Notes: generated from the sequence alone by a model not told the origin. Counted from the first letter of the stretch, positions 25,351 to 34,442 are shown. The stretch is DNA of 64,000 bases from Halomarina halobia (GCF_029338575.1 NZ_CP119992.1:124001-188000); one strand, 5' to 3'. Translations and numbers: made by a program.

Positions 25351-26994
25351 ATGCCGACAGCGCCCACGGAGTACGACCCCACGTTGGGCAAGAAGTTCAT
25401 TTTCGTCACCGGCGGCGTGATGTCCGGGCTCGGAAAGGGCATCACCGCGGCGAGCACCGGCCGCCTCCTGGCCAACGCGGGCTTCGACGTGACCGCGGTG
25501 AAGATCGACCCCTACCTGAACGTCGACGCGGGCACCATGAACCCCTTCCAGCACGGCGAGGTGTACGTGCTGCGAGACGGCGCGGAGGTCGATCTGGACC
25601 TCGGAAACTACGAGCGCTTCCTCGACATCGACATGACGGCTGACCACAACGTCACCACCGGGAAGGTCTACCAGCACGTCATCGAGAAGGAGCGCGCCGG
25701 GGACTACCTCGGCAAGACCGTCCAGATCATCCCGCACGTCACCGACGACATCAAGCGCCGCATCCGCGAGGCCGCGGCGGGCCACGACGTCTGCATCGTC
25801 GAGGTCGGCGGCACCGTCGGCGACATCGAGGGAATGCCCTTCCTCGAGGCCCTCCGCCAGTTCGTCCACGAGCAGGAGCCGGACGACTTCCTCCTGCTGC
25901 ACGTCACGCTCGTCCCCTTCTCGAAGAACGGCGAGCAGAAGACCAAGCCCACCCAGCACAGCGTGAAGGAACTGCGGAGCATCGGTCTCCAGCCGGACGT
26001 CCTCATCGGGCGCTGCGAGGAGCCCCTGGCGGACGACGTGAAGCGGAAGATCGCGCTGTTCTGCGACGTGCCGACCGACGCCGTGTTCTCCAACCCCGAC
26101 GTGGAGGACATCTATCACGTCCCCCTGACCGTCGAGGAGGAGGGACTGGATCAGTACGTGATGGAGGAACTCGGGCTGGCCGAGCGCGCCCTCCCGTGCG
26201 AGGACCGGGCGACCGGATGGCGCGACCTCGTGACGCGCGAGCGGACGGGCGAACTCGACGTCGCGCTCGTCGGCAAGTACGCGCTCGATGACGCCTACCT
26301 CTCCGTCCACGAGGCGCTCAAGCACGCGGGGCTCGAGCACGGCGTGGACGTGAACGTCCTCTGGGTCGACGCCGACGAGATGGACGCGGACCACCGCGCC
26401 CGCCTCGAGGGCGCGGACGCGGTCATCGTCCCCGGCGGTTTCGGGGTCCGGGGCACCGAGGGGAAGATCGACGCCATCCGCTACGCCCGCGAGCGCGGCG
26501 TCCCCTTCCTCGGGCTGTGTCTCGGCTTCCAGCTCGCGGTCGTCGAGTTCGCCCGCAACGTGGCGGACCTCGACGGCGCGCACTCCACGGAGCTCTACGA
26601 GAACGCGTCCACCCCGGTCATCGACCTCCTGCCCGAGCAGTACGAGGTCGAGGAGATGGGCGGGACGATGCGCCTCGGGGCCTACGAGACGGACGTCTCG
26701 CCCGGGACGCTGGCTGCCGACCTCTACGGCGACTCCTGCGTCGAGCGCCACCGCCACCGCTACGAGGTGAACCCCGAGTACATCGACGACCTGGAGGACG
26801 CGGGGCTGGTCTTCTCCGGCCGCGTCAACAACCGCATGGAGATACTCGAACTGCCCGACCACCCGTTCTTCTTCGGCACGCAGTTCCACCCCGAGTTTCG
26901 CTCCCGCCCCGGCCGGGCGAGCCCGCCGTTCCTCGGGCTGCTCGCCGCCGCGCTCGACCGCGAACCGGCCGAGACCGAGGGGGTGAGCGCCTGA
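25351..26994 (+). CDS. pyrG: CTP synthase (glutamine-hydrolysing)
   Basis: 547 residues, complete. The synthetase domain (about 1-280) has the P-loop-like [20 protein letters not shown] near residues 14-33 and ends in [11 protein letters not shown]; the C-terminal class I glutamine amidotransferase domain shows the nucleophile Cys in [11 protein letters not shown] and the His-Glu pair in [12 protein letters not shown]. It makes CTP from UTP, ATP and Gln. The ATG at 25351 follows a CCGTTTTCACC box about 23-32 nt upstream; earlier ATGs fall in non-coding sequence. It overlaps guaA as TGATG. Confidence 0.97.
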   Translation: MPTAPTEYDPTLGKKFIFVTGGVMSGLGKGITAASTGRLLANAGFDVTAVKIDPYLNVDAGTMNPFQHGEVYVLRDGAEVDLDLGNYERFLDIDMTADHNVTTGKVYQHVIEKERAGDYLGKTVQIIPHVTDDIKRRIREAAAGHDVCIVEVGGTVGDIEGMPFLEALRQFVHEQEPDDFLLLHVTLVPFSKNGEQKTKPTQHSVKELRSIGLQPDVLIGRCEEPLADDVKRKIALFCDVPTDAVFSNPDVEDIYHVPLTVEEEGLDQYVMEELGLAERALPCEDRATGWRDLVTRERTGELDVALVGKYALDDAYLSVHEALKHAGLEHGVDVNVLWVDADEMDADHRARLEGADAVIVPGGFGVRGTEGKIDAIRYARERGVPFLGLCLGFQLAVVEFARNVADLDGAHSTELYENASTPVIDLLPEQYEVEEMGGTMRLGAYETDVSPGTLAADLYGDSCVERHRHRYEVNPEYIDDLEDAGLVFSGRVNNRMEILELPDHPFFFGTQFHPEFRSRPGRASPPFLGLLAAALDREPAETEGVSA

Positions 26995-27911
26995 TGGTGG
27001 ACGTCGAGTCGTTCATCGACGAGGCGACGGCCGGGATCCGCGAGACGGTCGGCGACGCCCACGCCGTCATCGCCCTCTCGGGCGGGGTGGACTCCTCCGT
27101 CGCCGCCGCGCTCGCCTACGAGGCCATCGGCGAGCAGCTCACCCCCGTCTACGTGGACACCGGGCTGATGCGCAAGGGCGAGACGGAGGCGGTCCGGGAG
27201 ACCTTCGACTACATGGAGAGCCTGCGGATCGTCGACGCCCACGAGCGCTTCTTCGAGCAGCTCGCGGGCGTCACGGACCCCGAGGAGAAGCGCCACGTCA
27301 TCGGCGAGCAGTTCATCCGCGAGTTCGAGCGCGAGGCGAGGGACACGGGCGCGGACTTCCTCGTCCAGGGGACGATCTACCCCGACCGCATCGAGAGCGA
27401 GGGCGGCATCAAGTCCCACCACAACGTCGGCGGCCTGCCGGACGTCGTCGACTTCGAGGGGATCGTCGAACCCGTCCGCGACCTCTACAAGGACGAGGTC
27501 CGGGAGGTGGCCCGCGCGCTCGGCCTCGAGGAGGTCGTGGCCGAGCGGATGCCCTTCCCGGGGCCGGGGCTCGCCGTCCGCGTCGTCGGCGAGGTTACCC
27601 CCGAGCGGGCCGAGGTGGCCCGCGAGGCGTGTCACATCGTCGAGGAGGAACTCGAGGAGTACGACCCGTGGCAGGCGTTCGCCGCCGTCGTCGGCAAGGG
27701 GACGGGCGTCAAGGGCGACAACCGCGTCCACGGCCACATCGTCGCCGTCCGCTCCGTGGAGTCGCGCGACGGGATGACCGCGCGCGCCCAGGAACTCGAC
27801 TGGGAGACCCTCCAGCGCATCCAGAGTCGCATCACCGGCACGGTGCCGACCGTGGCGCGCGTCGTCTACGACGTCACGCACAAGCCCCCGGCGACCATCG
27901 AGTACGAGTGA
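26994..27911 (+). CDS. guaAB: GMP synthase subunit B (PP-ATPase)
   Basis: 305 residues. In many archaea the glutaminase and ATP-pyrophosphatase parts of GMP synthase are separate genes; this is the second part. The PP-loop is [15 protein letters not shown] near residues 25-39, and the dimerisation domain with [12 protein letters not shown], the catalytic [13 protein letters not shown] and C-terminal IEYE are present. It converts XMP to GMP with a glutaminase subunit encoded elsewhere. Translation is coupled to pyrG by the TGATG overlap, placing GTP and CTP synthesis in one operon. Confidence 0.94.
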   Translation: MVDVESFIDEATAGIRETVGDAHAVIALSGGVDSSVAAALAYEAIGEQLTPVYVDTGLMRKGETEAVRETFDYMESLRIVDAHERFFEQLAGVTDPEEKRHVIGEQFIREFEREARDTGADFLVQGTIYPDRIESEGGIKSHHNVGGLPDVVDFEGIVEPVRDLYKDEVREVARALGLEEVVAERMPFPGPGLAVRVVGEVTPERAEVAREACHIVEEELEEYDPWQAFAAVVGKGTGVKGDNRVHGHIVAVRSVESRDGMTARAQELDWETLQRIQSRITGTVPTVARVVYDVTHKPPATIEYE

Positions 27912-27913
27912 CC

Positions 27914-28231
27914 ATGCAGGCTATCATCGTCGGTTCGGACCCCGAGGACCTGGCCGCCGCGCTCGAAGCGCACGACGTGACCGTCGCCAACGCCGCGGGC
28001 ACCGCCGACAGGGAGGCGCTCCTCGACGCGGGCGTCGAGGACGCGGACCTGCTGGCCGTGACGGACGTCGGCCTCGCCACCTCCATCCCGGTCGCCCGCG
28101 AACTGAACCCCGACGTGCGCGTCGTCGTCTACGCCCGCGACTCCGTCCCCGAGTTCGTCCGCGCCAGCACGGCGCTCATCGTCGATCCCGATCTGATCGA
28201 CCCCGACACGGTGGCAGAGGAACTGGTCTGA
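27914..28231 (+). CDS. Small NAD(P)-binding/TrkA_N-like protein (DUF7126 type)
   Basis: 105 residues that look like one Rossmann half: the opening MQAIIVGSDPEDLAAALEAHDV is a beta-alpha-beta, and GVEDADLLAVTDVGLATSIPVARELNPDVRVVVYARD parallels the TrkA_N core. It carries no second domain. It follows guaA by 2 bp and so is the last gene of the pyrG-guaA operon. The role is unknown; a nucleotide sensor for the operon is conceivable but speculative. Confidence 0.75.
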   Translation: MQAIIVGSDPEDLAAALEAHDVTVANAAGTADREALLDAGVEDADLLAVTDVGLATSIPVARELNPDVRVVVYARDSVPEFVRASTALIVDPDLIDPDTVAEELV

Positions 28232-28255
28232 CCCGGCGATCGGGCCCTCCTAACA

Positions 28256-28271
28256 TCTTAGACGTCTAAGA
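28256..28271. terminator. 16-bp palindrome between convergent genes
   Basis: TCTTAGACGTCTAAGA is perfectly self-complementary and lies 24 bp after the operon end and 1 bp before the stop of the opposing gene. Such symmetry between convergent genes could mark transcription ends on both strands, but it lacks a poly-T run, so this is tentative. Confidence 0.4.
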
Positions 28272-28272
28272 A

Positions 28273-28605
28273 CTATTCTCGGACCGCATCGCGCGCCCCC
28301 CGCACGTCGCCGTGCTCGTTGTAGGCGGTCATGAGGTCGCGCGCGACCGCCATCGCCGCGTCGCGCCCCTGGACCTCGGCGGCGGCCTCGGCGCGCCCCG
28401 GGTCGAGCGTGGTGCCCCGGCGGAGGGCGACGCGCCAGCGGTCGGGATCGTCGTGGGAGACGTTCTGCCCGTAGGGGACGATCTGGACGCTCACGTCCCC
28501 CTCCTCCGACTCGTAGAGGATCGGCGGTCGGGGGTTGTACCGCTCGGTGACGTTCCGGTCCACGTCGCTCTCGCGCCACCCGTCCGGGAGGGATTTCTCG
28601 CTCAT
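28273..28605 (-). CDS. Conserved haloarchaeal protein, unknown function
   Basis: 110 residues, small and soluble. It starts SEKSLPDGWRESDVDRNVTERY and contains SVQIVPYGQNVSHDDPDRWRVALRRGTTL, predicted alpha/beta with a C-terminal helix (GRDAAMAVARDLMTAYNEHGD). The pattern of basic and acidic residues suits a nucleic-acid- or protein-binding fold, but nothing definite is visible. No partner gene: the next gene upstream is a metallo-hydrolase 65 bp away on the same strand. Confidence 0.65.
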   Translation of the reverse strand: MSEKSLPDGWRESDVDRNVTERYNPRPPILYESEEGDVSVQIVPYGQNVSHDDPDRWRVALRRGTTLDPGRAEAAAEVQGRDAAMAVARDLMTAYNEHGDVRGARDAVRE

Positions 28606-28670
28606 ACTGGACGTTTCGTCCGCCAGCCGCGTAACGCTGGGGGCGGCGATTGCAGGGTCGCCGGTCGCCG

Positions 28671-29369
28671 TCACTCGATGCGCTCGCCGAGTTCCGCCAG
28701 GCGGACGCTCCCTCCCCGCGCGAACGGGACGCCGTGACCCATCCCGAGGACCTCGACTGCGGGCATCCGCTCCGCGAGGTCGTGGATGCTCTCCCTGACG
28801 GCGTCCGTGTCGTAGCTGAGCGCCCACGGCGACGGAGTGAGGTCGCCGTCCCGCTCCACGACGAGGTCGCCCACGAACGCCGCCGAGAGCGGATCGCTCA
28901 CGTAGGCCACGTGGCCGGGGGTGTGCCCGGGCGTCTCGTAGACGGTGAAGCTGCCCACCCGGTCCCCGTCGGCGACGGGTTCGACCGCTACCCGCGGCGC
29001 GCGCGCCAGCGGCGCGAGCGCGCGCTGGAGCGCCCCCTTGCGCGTCGAGACGGGCGGGGAGGCCGCCCCGGTCAGGTAGTCCACGTCGGGCATCCCGACG
29101 TAGACCGTCGCCCCCTCCAGGTCGAGGCGCCCGAGGCCCCCGACGTGGTCCAGGTCGTAGTGGGTGAGGAGCACGCGCTCTACGTCCCCCACGCGGTGGC
29201 CGGTCGCCTCGATCTCGCGGGCGAGGGTCCGCGCGTCGAGGGGCGTCCCGGTGTCGATCAGCGTGAGGACGCGCTCGCCGCCTTTCGCCCCCGGTTCGTC
29301 CGCGGCGAGGTAGGCGTTCACGCCGCGGAGTTCGATCGCCCAGCAGTGATCCGAGAGTCGCGCTGGCAT
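28671..29369 (-). CDS. MBL-fold metallo-hydrolase with Asp variant
   Basis: 232 residues of the metallo-beta-lactamase superfamily. The metal-binding motif reads THYDLDHVGG: the usual HxHxDH has Asp in place of the second His. Later ligands appear in ETPGHTPGHVAY (His), VGDLVV (Asp) and the terminal GHGVPFARGG (His). Members hydrolyse thioesters, lactones or phosphodiesters; this one cannot be assigned. The Asp substitution could alter metal number. Close upstream is the inverted-repeat region 29398-29450. Confidence 0.82.
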   Translation of the reverse strand: MPARLSDHCWAIELRGVNAYLAADEPGAKGGERVLTLIDTGTPLDARTLAREIEATGHRVGDVERVLLTHYDLDHVGGLGRLDLEGATVYVGMPDVDYLTGAASPPVSTRKGALQRALAPLARAPRVAVEPVADGDRVGSFTVYETPGHTPGHVAYVSDPLSAAFVGDLVVERDGDLTPSPWALSYDTDAVRESIHDLAERMPAVEVLGMGHGVPFARGGSVRLAELGERIE

Positions 29370-29397
29370 ACCCCCACTGTCGCCCGCGTGACGGATA

Positions 29398-29482
29398 TAC
29401 TGTCGGCCGTTCCGGGGTGACGATCGCCGGCACCCGGGGTGCCGACAGCCGGTACCGACGTCCAGTCGATAGCACTGTGTGC
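29398..29482. repeat. TACTGTCGG-type inverted repeats
   Basis: TACTGTCGG at 29398-29406 (extended by CCGT) pairs, through CTGTCGGC, with 29441-29448. A second palindrome, CGGCACC-CGG-GGTGCCG, lies at 29429-29445, and AGCAC-TGT-GTGCT at 29470-29482. The left arm matches the elements at 287 and 14196, but the right arm is closer. Located upstream of the MBL gene start. Confidence 0.55.
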
Positions 29483-29520
29483 TGTCGGTGATCGGCCCGC
29501 GTGGTCGGGGCGCCCGACGG

Positions 29521-30339
29521 CTACCCGAGGAGCCGCGCCGCGACGAACCCCTTTAGCGTGCGGAGCTTCGAGGGCTGGCGGATGCGCTCCATCTCCTCGT
29601 CCGTGAGTTCGAAGTCGAACACGTCGAGGTTGGCCTCCAGGTGCTCGCGGCTCGTCGCCTTCGGAACGGTGCAGACGCCCTCCTGCTGGACGAGCCAGCG
29701 GAGCGCGACCTGCGCGGCGGACTTGCCGTGGCGCTCGCCCACCTCGCGGAGGACGGGATCGCGGAGGACGCCGCCGTGACCGAGCGGGCTGTACGCGGTC
29801 AGGAGCACGTCGTGGACGGTACAGTAGTCGAGCAGGTCGCGCTGGTCCCAGTAGGGGTGGTACTGCACCTGGTCGGTGAGGATCGGGGCGTCGGAGAGTT
29901 CACGCGCCCGGTCGAGGCGGTCGATGCCGAAGTTGCTCACGCCGACGTGTCGGACCTTCCCCTCCTCGACGAGGTCATTTATCGCCGTGACGGTGGCTTC
30001 GAGGGGCGTACGCGGGTTGGGCCAGTGGACGAGCAGGAGGTCGAGGTACGTCGTTCCGAGTTTCGCGAGGCTCTCGTCGGTCGAGCGCAGCACGTCGTCG
30101 TACTCGCGGTTCCCGCCGGCGAGTTTCGTCGCGAGGAAGACCTCCTCGCGCTCGACGTCGCTGTCGCGGAGCGCGGCCCCCACCGCGCGCTCGTTCCCGT
30201 AGGCCTGCGCGGTGTCGACGTGTCGATAGCCGAGTTCGAGCGCCGTCCCGACGGCCCGCCGACAGTCGTCTCCGGTGAGTCGCCACGTCCCGAGTCCGAC
30301 CTTCGGGACCTCGACTCCCTGCACGGTGGCGTACTCCAT
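29521..30339 (-). CDS. Aldo/keto reductase
   Basis: 272 residues from ATG 30339, a TIM-barrel NADPH reductase. The catalytic tetrad can be traced: Asp and Tyr in HVDTAQAYGNE, Lys in FLATKLAG, His in LLVHWPNP. The cofactor end is LAPK-type PKATSREHLEANL. The class resembles the 2,5-diketo-D-gluconate reductase group (GLGTWRLTG near the start). A CTATTCA box at about -24 to -33 of ATG 30339 favours it over the ATG at 30354. Substrate unknown. Confidence 0.9.
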   Translation of the reverse strand: MEYATVQGVEVPKVGLGTWRLTGDDCRRAVGTALELGYRHVDTAQAYGNERAVGAALRDSDVEREEVFLATKLAGGNREYDDVLRSTDESLAKLGTTYLDLLLVHWPNPRTPLEATVTAINDLVEEGKVRHVGVSNFGIDRLDRARELSDAPILTDQVQYHPYWDQRDLLDYCTVHDVLLTAYSPLGHGGVLRDPVLREVGERHGKSAAQVALRWLVQQEGVCTVPKATSREHLEANLDVFDFELTDEEMERIRQPSKLRTLKGFVAARLLG

Positions 30340-30450
30340 GTGTGGGGCCTGCACCTCGCCGGGTGAATAGCTTCCGACACCGACACACTCGGACGACTGA
30401 CCGACTGCCGGTACCGAAAGTACTTACCACCGGATAGACACCCCCCGAGT

Positions 30451-31032
30451 ATGGTCACCCCTACCCGACGATCGATGCTGCTCGCCGGCGGCGGCGCGTT
30501 GACCGCGCTCGCGGGCGGCGTTCCATCGACCGCGCGAGGACGGACCGGGCGGACGCGAGGAGAAGGGAGAACGCTCCGCGCCGAGGGCGCGTCGACTCCG
30601 GCGTTCGACCGGGACGCGACGGTCGCGATCGTCTCCGAACGCCTCGAAGCGTGGATCGAGACCGCCGTCGTCCAGGGATCGACACCCGTCGACCTCGACC
30701 TCGGCGATCCGGGTTCGAGCGAACTGAGCGTCACGCGACCGGCCGCCGTCGCGTACGGGGGGCGGTGCTACTCCCTGGAGACGGGGCGCGCTCCCGGCGA
30801 CGGCGGTTCGGCGTGCGAACTCAGGGCGCGGCGCCGTGCGCCCCCGGACGACGGCGGCGTTCACGCGCTCTCGATCCCGCCGCTCACCGCCGACGGACGC
30901 GAACTCGTCAGGAGGGCCGCCGGGGAGGGGCCGGTCGCGCTCGACGAATCGTCACGGGGGATCTCGACCCTCCTCGAGCGGTACGACTACGTCGCCCTCG
31001 GATCGGGCCTCTACACGCTGCACATCAACTAA
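30451..31032 (+). CDS. Tat-secreted protein, unknown function
   Basis: 193 residues. PTRRSMLLAGGGALTALAGG is a twin-arginine signal with cleavage near residue 30 (no lipobox Cys seen). The rest has no catalytic motif; one motif-like stretch is YGGRCYSLETG, and near the end LLERYDYVALGSGLYTLHIN suggests a small beta-rich domain. A TACTTACC box at 30419-30426 is 25-32 nt before the ATG. Neighbours give no clear function. Confidence 0.65.
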   Translation: MVTPTRRSMLLAGGGALTALAGGVPSTARGRTGRTRGEGRTLRAEGASTPAFDRDATVAIVSERLEAWIETAVVQGSTPVDLDLGDPGSSELSVTRPAAVAYGGRCYSLETGRAPGDGGSACELRARRRAPPDDGGVHALSIPPLTADGRELVRRAAGEGPVALDESSRGISTLLERYDYVALGSGLYTLHIN

Positions 31033-31056
31033 GCCCCCGGCCGCCCCACTACGGGT

Positions 31057-31374
31057 ATGACGCTCGACCGCTACGACGTTCCGACGCCCGCCGAGGGCGA
31101 CCTCGAATCCGGCGAACTCGTTGTCACCGACGACGTGCTGGTGAAGTACTTCGCGCTCGGCCCCGGCGCGGAGCTGACGCCCCACGAGCACGACGACGCG
31201 ACGAACGTCTTTCACGTCCTGGAGGGGACGGTGACTGTGATCCAGGACGGCACCGAGGAGTCAGTCGAGGCCCCCGGCGTCGTGCTCAACGAGCGCGGCG
31301 TCGCACACGGCGCGCGCAACGACACCGACGAGGTGGCGGTGCTGACGGCGAGCCTCTGTCCGCTGCCGTCCTGA
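31057..31374 (+). CDS. Cupin-domain protein
   Basis: 105 residues, a single-cupin barrel. Motif 1 is PHEHDDATNVFHVLEGTVTV: two His and a Glu (H-x-H...E) are in place, and motif 2 appears as GVVLNERGVAHGARNDTDE with the last His. It may bind a metal and act as an isomerase, dioxygenase or ligand sensor; the substrate cannot be told. It lies 24 bp after the Tat protein gene and 8 bp from the convergent epimerase gene. Confidence 0.82.
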   Translation: MTLDRYDVPTPAEGDLESGELVVTDDVLVKYFALGPGAELTPHEHDDATNVFHVLEGTVTVIQDGTEESVEAPGVVLNERGVAHGARNDTDEVAVLTASLCPLPS

Positions 31375-31382
31375 CGACCGCC

Positions 31383-32225
31383 TCACCCCGTCGCGGGGAC
31401 GTCGGCCTGGGAGCGGATCACCCGCCACACGGACCGCGGCCGGAAGCCCACGTCCTCGACGAACCGCTCGGAGCGGAGCGAGGAGTCCCGGTGGAGGGTC
31501 GGATCGTCGGGCATCGGTTCGGGGAGGACTCGACGGTACGGGAGGCCGAGCGCGGCCATCCCCGCGCGGTGGAAGGCGAACGCCGTCGTCCGGGGGCTCG
31601 GCACGTGGAGGAGGCCGCGGACGCCGTCGACGACCGCCGCGGCCACCGCGGCCGCGACCTCGGTCACCGCCGCCGGGCTCTTGTACATGTCGTCGAAGTA
31701 CGCCACCGTCTCGCCGGCCAGGACGCGCTCTCTGGTGTGCGAGAGGCGCTTGTCGAGCCGCCCGCGGGAGTACCCGAACAGGTAGTCCGGTCTGAGGACG
31801 CAGTGCCGATCGACCCGATCGACGACCCGGCGCTCGAACGCGCGGAGCCGTCGACCGTACTTCGACTTCGGGGCCGGCTCGTCCGACTCGACGTAGCGAC
31901 CCGCGTCGCCGTCGAAGACTCCGGCGCTCGAGACGTAGACGAACAGCCGATCCCCGCAGGCGGCGAGGAGACGTTCGACCCGATCGACGAACGCGTCGCG
32001 GTCGTGGTCCGTGCGCTCCACGTGCGCGGTGAACACGACGGCGTCGCAGCCGTCGAGCGGGAGCCGGGTCGGGTCGTCCGCGAACAGGTCGAACCGGCGG
32101 GTCGCGCCGTCGCATCGGTTCGAGTAGTACGTCCCGCGCGTCTCGACGCCCCGCTCGCGGAGGCGGTCGACGACCGCCCGTCCGAGGAAGCCCGACGCGC
32201 CGACGACCAGCACCCCCCTCGTCAC
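31383..32225 (-). CDS. NAD-dependent epimerase/dTDP-4-dehydrorhamnose reductase-like
   Basis: 280 residues, short-chain Rossmann fold: VLVVGASGFLGRAVVDRL is the glycine-rich NAD(P) motif, VYVSSAG holds the catalytic Ser, and KYGRRLRAFE the YxxxK-like pair (ESDEPAPKSKYG). It resembles RmlD-like sugar-nucleotide reductases. It begins at a GTG within the GTGA overlap with moaB, so the two are translationally coupled, an odd functional pairing. Substrate unknown. Confidence 0.8.
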   Translation of the reverse strand: MTRGVLVVGASGFLGRAVVDRLRERGVETRGTYYSNRCDGATRRFDLFADDPTRLPLDGCDAVVFTAHVERTDHDRDAFVDRVERLLAACGDRLFVYVSSAGVFDGDAGRYVESDEPAPKSKYGRRLRAFERRVVDRVDRHCVLRPDYLFGYSRGRLDKRLSHTRERVLAGETVAYFDDMYKSPAAVTEVAAAVAAAVVDGVRGLLHVPSPRTTAFAFHRAGMAALGLPYRRVLPEPMPDDPTLHRDSSLRSERFVEDVGFRPRSVWRVIRSQADVPATG

Positions 32226-32881
32226 GACCGGCGGGCGAGCCCCGCCAGGTGGGGGGCCTCCGGGACGATGATCTCGCGCGTTCCCAGCCGGGCCGCGTTC
32301 TCGCTCCCCGGGAGGCAGAACACCGGGACGCCGCCCGCGGGGTTGCCCTCGGTGGGGTTGGTCGAGACGACGCCCGCGACGGCGCGCGTACCGACGACGC
32401 GCGTGCCGACCTCTTCGCGCGAGAGCTGCCGGAACAGCTCGCCGAACCCGGGGAGCTCCTTGTCGAACAGCAGCGCGCACGCCTCGACGGTCACGTCGTC
32501 GGGGGTGATCCCCGTCCCGCCGGTGGTGACGACGACGTCGACCGCGTCGTGCGCGACCGCCTCCTCGACCGTCTCGCGCACGGCCTCGAAGTCGTCGGGG
32601 ACCACCTCGCGCGCGACGACCTCGTGGCCGGCGTCCGCGAGCAGCCCCTCGACCGCGTCGCCCGCCGGATCGTCGTCGACCGTCCGCGTCGAGGAGACGG
32701 TGACCACCGCCGCCCCGACCGTCTCCAGGTCGTGGCGGTGGTGATCGTGCGTGCCCGCCTCGCCGTGGTCGTGGTGCTCGCCGTGTCCGTGGGCGTGATC
32801 GCGCCCCTCGTCGCGCTCGTGACCCCGGTGGTCGCCGTCGAGTTCGTGTTCGTCGCGCCCGCCGAGCGGTTCCTCGCTCAT
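32222..32881 (-). CDS. moaB: Molybdenum cofactor biosynthesis protein MoaB/MogA type
   Basis: 219 residues. The C-terminal MPT-binding domain is complete: VTTGGTGITPDDVT (nucleotide/MPT loop), KELPGFGELFRQLS, and PTEGNPAGGVPVFCLPGSENA. It adenylates molybdopterin before metal insertion. The N-terminus (about 1-50) is an unusual His/Asp/Glu-rich tail with many HDH, HHD and HGH stretches, seen in metal-handling proteins and possibly binding molybdate-associated metals, Ni or Zn. Downstream overlap with the epimerase gene is 4 bp. Confidence 0.88.
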   Translation of the reverse strand: MSEEPLGGRDEHELDGDHRGHERDEGRDHAHGHGEHHDHGEAGTHDHHRHDLETVGAAVVTVSSTRTVDDDPAGDAVEGLLADAGHEVVAREVVPDDFEAVRETVEEAVAHDAVDVVVTTGGTGITPDDVTVEACALLFDKELPGFGELFRQLSREEVGTRVVGTRAVAGVVSTNPTEGNPAGGVPVFCLPGSENAARLGTREIIVPEAPHLAGLARRS

Positions 32882-32980
32882 GAGTGAGTGGTTCGACGGC
32901 CTCCGCCTTAACCGTCGGGCGCGACCGTGCCACCGAGTGACATCGGCAGGGTTTTGCCCCGCCCGTCCGACCTCCCGCGT

Positions 32981-34027
32981 ATGCACGCGGTCCAGTTCTC
33001 GGAACACGGCGACGTGAGCGTTCTCGACTACGACGAGTTCGACGACCCGACGATCGGGTCCGACGAGGTCCTCGTCGACGTGAAGGCCGGCGCGCTCAAC
33101 CACCTCGACGTCTGGACGCGCCGCGGCCTCCCCGGCATCGACCTGGAGATGCCCCACATCCCCGGCAGCGACGCGGCGGGGATCGTGAACGCGGTCGGCG
33201 AGGACGTGACGCGGTTCGAGGAGGGCGATCGCGTCGCGGTCGCGGCGGGGCGCTACTGCGGGAAGTGCGAGTTCTGCCGCGACGGCGAGGAGTCGATGTG
33301 CGTCAGTTACCACATCATGGGCGAGCACGTCCGCGGCGTCCACGCCGAGCGGGCCGCCGTCCCGGAGGAGAACCTCGTCCCCGTCCCCGAGGACGTCGAC
33401 TGGCACACCGCCGCCTCCGCCTCGCTCGTCTTCCAGACGGCCTGGCGGATGCTGATCACGCGGGCGGACGTCCAGCCCGGCGAGAGGGTGCTCGTCCTCG
33501 GCGCGAGCGGCGGCGTCGGCCACGCCGCCGTCCAGATCGCGGACTACGCCGGCGCGGAGGTCTACGCCACCGCGAGCAGCGAAGAGAAACTCGACCACGC
33601 CCGCGAGTGCGGCGCGGACCACGTCGTCAACTACGAGGAGACCTCGTTCGCCGACGAGATCCGCGAACTCACCGGCGGCCGGGGCGTGGACGTCGTCGTC
33701 GATCACGTCGGCCCGGCGACGTGGGGGGACTCCCAGAAGTCCCTGGCGAAGGGCGGCCGCATCGTCACCTGCGGGGCGACCACCGGCCCCGTCGCGGAGA
33801 CGAACCTGAACCGCGTCTTCTGGAACCAGCAACAGATCCTCGGCTCGACGATGGCGACCCCCGGCGAGATCGACGACGTGCTCCCGCTCGTGTGGGACGG
33901 GACCTTCGAGGTGCACGTCCGCGAGGTCCTCCCCATGAGCGAGATCCGGCGCGCCCACTCGATGCTCGAGGAGCGCGAGGGTTTCGGAAAGGTCGTCGTC
34001 GTGCCGGACGACGAGTACGATGGCTGA
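32981..34027 (+). CDS. Zinc-dependent alcohol dehydrogenase
   Basis: 348 residues, medium-chain dehydrogenase/reductase. Structural zinc cysteines are visible in RYCGKCEFCRDGEESMC, catalytic-domain residues in HIPGSDAAGIV, and the NAD(P) motif in VLVLGASGGVGHAAVQIA. QQILGSTMATPGEID closes the family pattern. ATG at 32981 is chosen by similarity of the N-terminus (HAVQFSEHGDVSVLDY) with the family and because an upstream ATG reads a non-conserved stretch. It overlaps the following membrane protein gene by 8 bp. Confidence 0.9.
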   Translation: MHAVQFSEHGDVSVLDYDEFDDPTIGSDEVLVDVKAGALNHLDVWTRRGLPGIDLEMPHIPGSDAAGIVNAVGEDVTRFEEGDRVAVAAGRYCGKCEFCRDGEESMCVSYHIMGEHVRGVHAERAAVPEENLVPVPEDVDWHTAASASLVFQTAWRMLITRADVQPGERVLVLGASGGVGHAAVQIADYAGAEVYATASSEEKLDHARECGADHVVNYEETSFADEIRELTGGRGVDVVVDHVGPATWGDSQKSLAKGGRIVTCGATTGPVAETNLNRVFWNQQQILGSTMATPGEIDDVLPLVWDGTFEVHVREVLPMSEIRRAHSMLEEREGFGKVVVVPDDEYDG

Positions 34028-34379
34028 CGGGCGGGAGGGCTACGCCGACGGCCGTCCGTCGCCGAGCGATCCCGACGGCCTCGACGATCCCGGGGGCCGG
34101 GCGGCACGCGCCCGCACCACCCGCGCGTACGTCGACGACGGGGACCTCCCCGCCCCCGACGAGGCCGAGTTCGGCCTGCGCGGCTGGCTCCTCGTCGGCA
34201 TGATCCTCGTCGCCTTCGTCGTCGCGCCCGCGCTGGTGCTCTACATCCCCTACTCGGGGCCGCTGATCTCCGCGCTCGGCCTCACGTTCCGGGACGCGTA
34301 CCTCACGATACCGCTCGTCCCGGCGCTGCTGCTCGGCGCGCTCGCGGTGTGGGCGGCCGTGGGGAGCCGCCGCGCCTGA
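34020..34379 (+). CDS. Small membrane protein of unknown function
   Basis: 119 residues. The first 50 are acidic, soluble and disordered (PSPSDPDGLDDPGG), then two membrane segments follow at about 54-76 and 90-113, with the sequence VAPALVLYIPYSGPLISALGLTFRDAYLTIPLVPALLL between and within. Similar proteins sit beside alcohol dehydrogenase genes in haloarchaea. No function known. The ATG is inside the dehydrogenase stop region (8-bp overlap). Confidence 0.72.
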   Translation: MADGREGYADGRPSPSDPDGLDDPGGRAARARTTRAYVDDGDLPAPDEAEFGLRGWLLVGMILVAFVVAPALVLYIPYSGPLISALGLTFRDAYLTIPLVPALLLGALAVWAAVGSRRA

Positions 34380-34442
34380 CTCCCTGCCCCCTTGCGTTGG
34401 CAAGCGCAACTCGTGTGAATCGCTCGCCCCTCTCTCCGGCGC

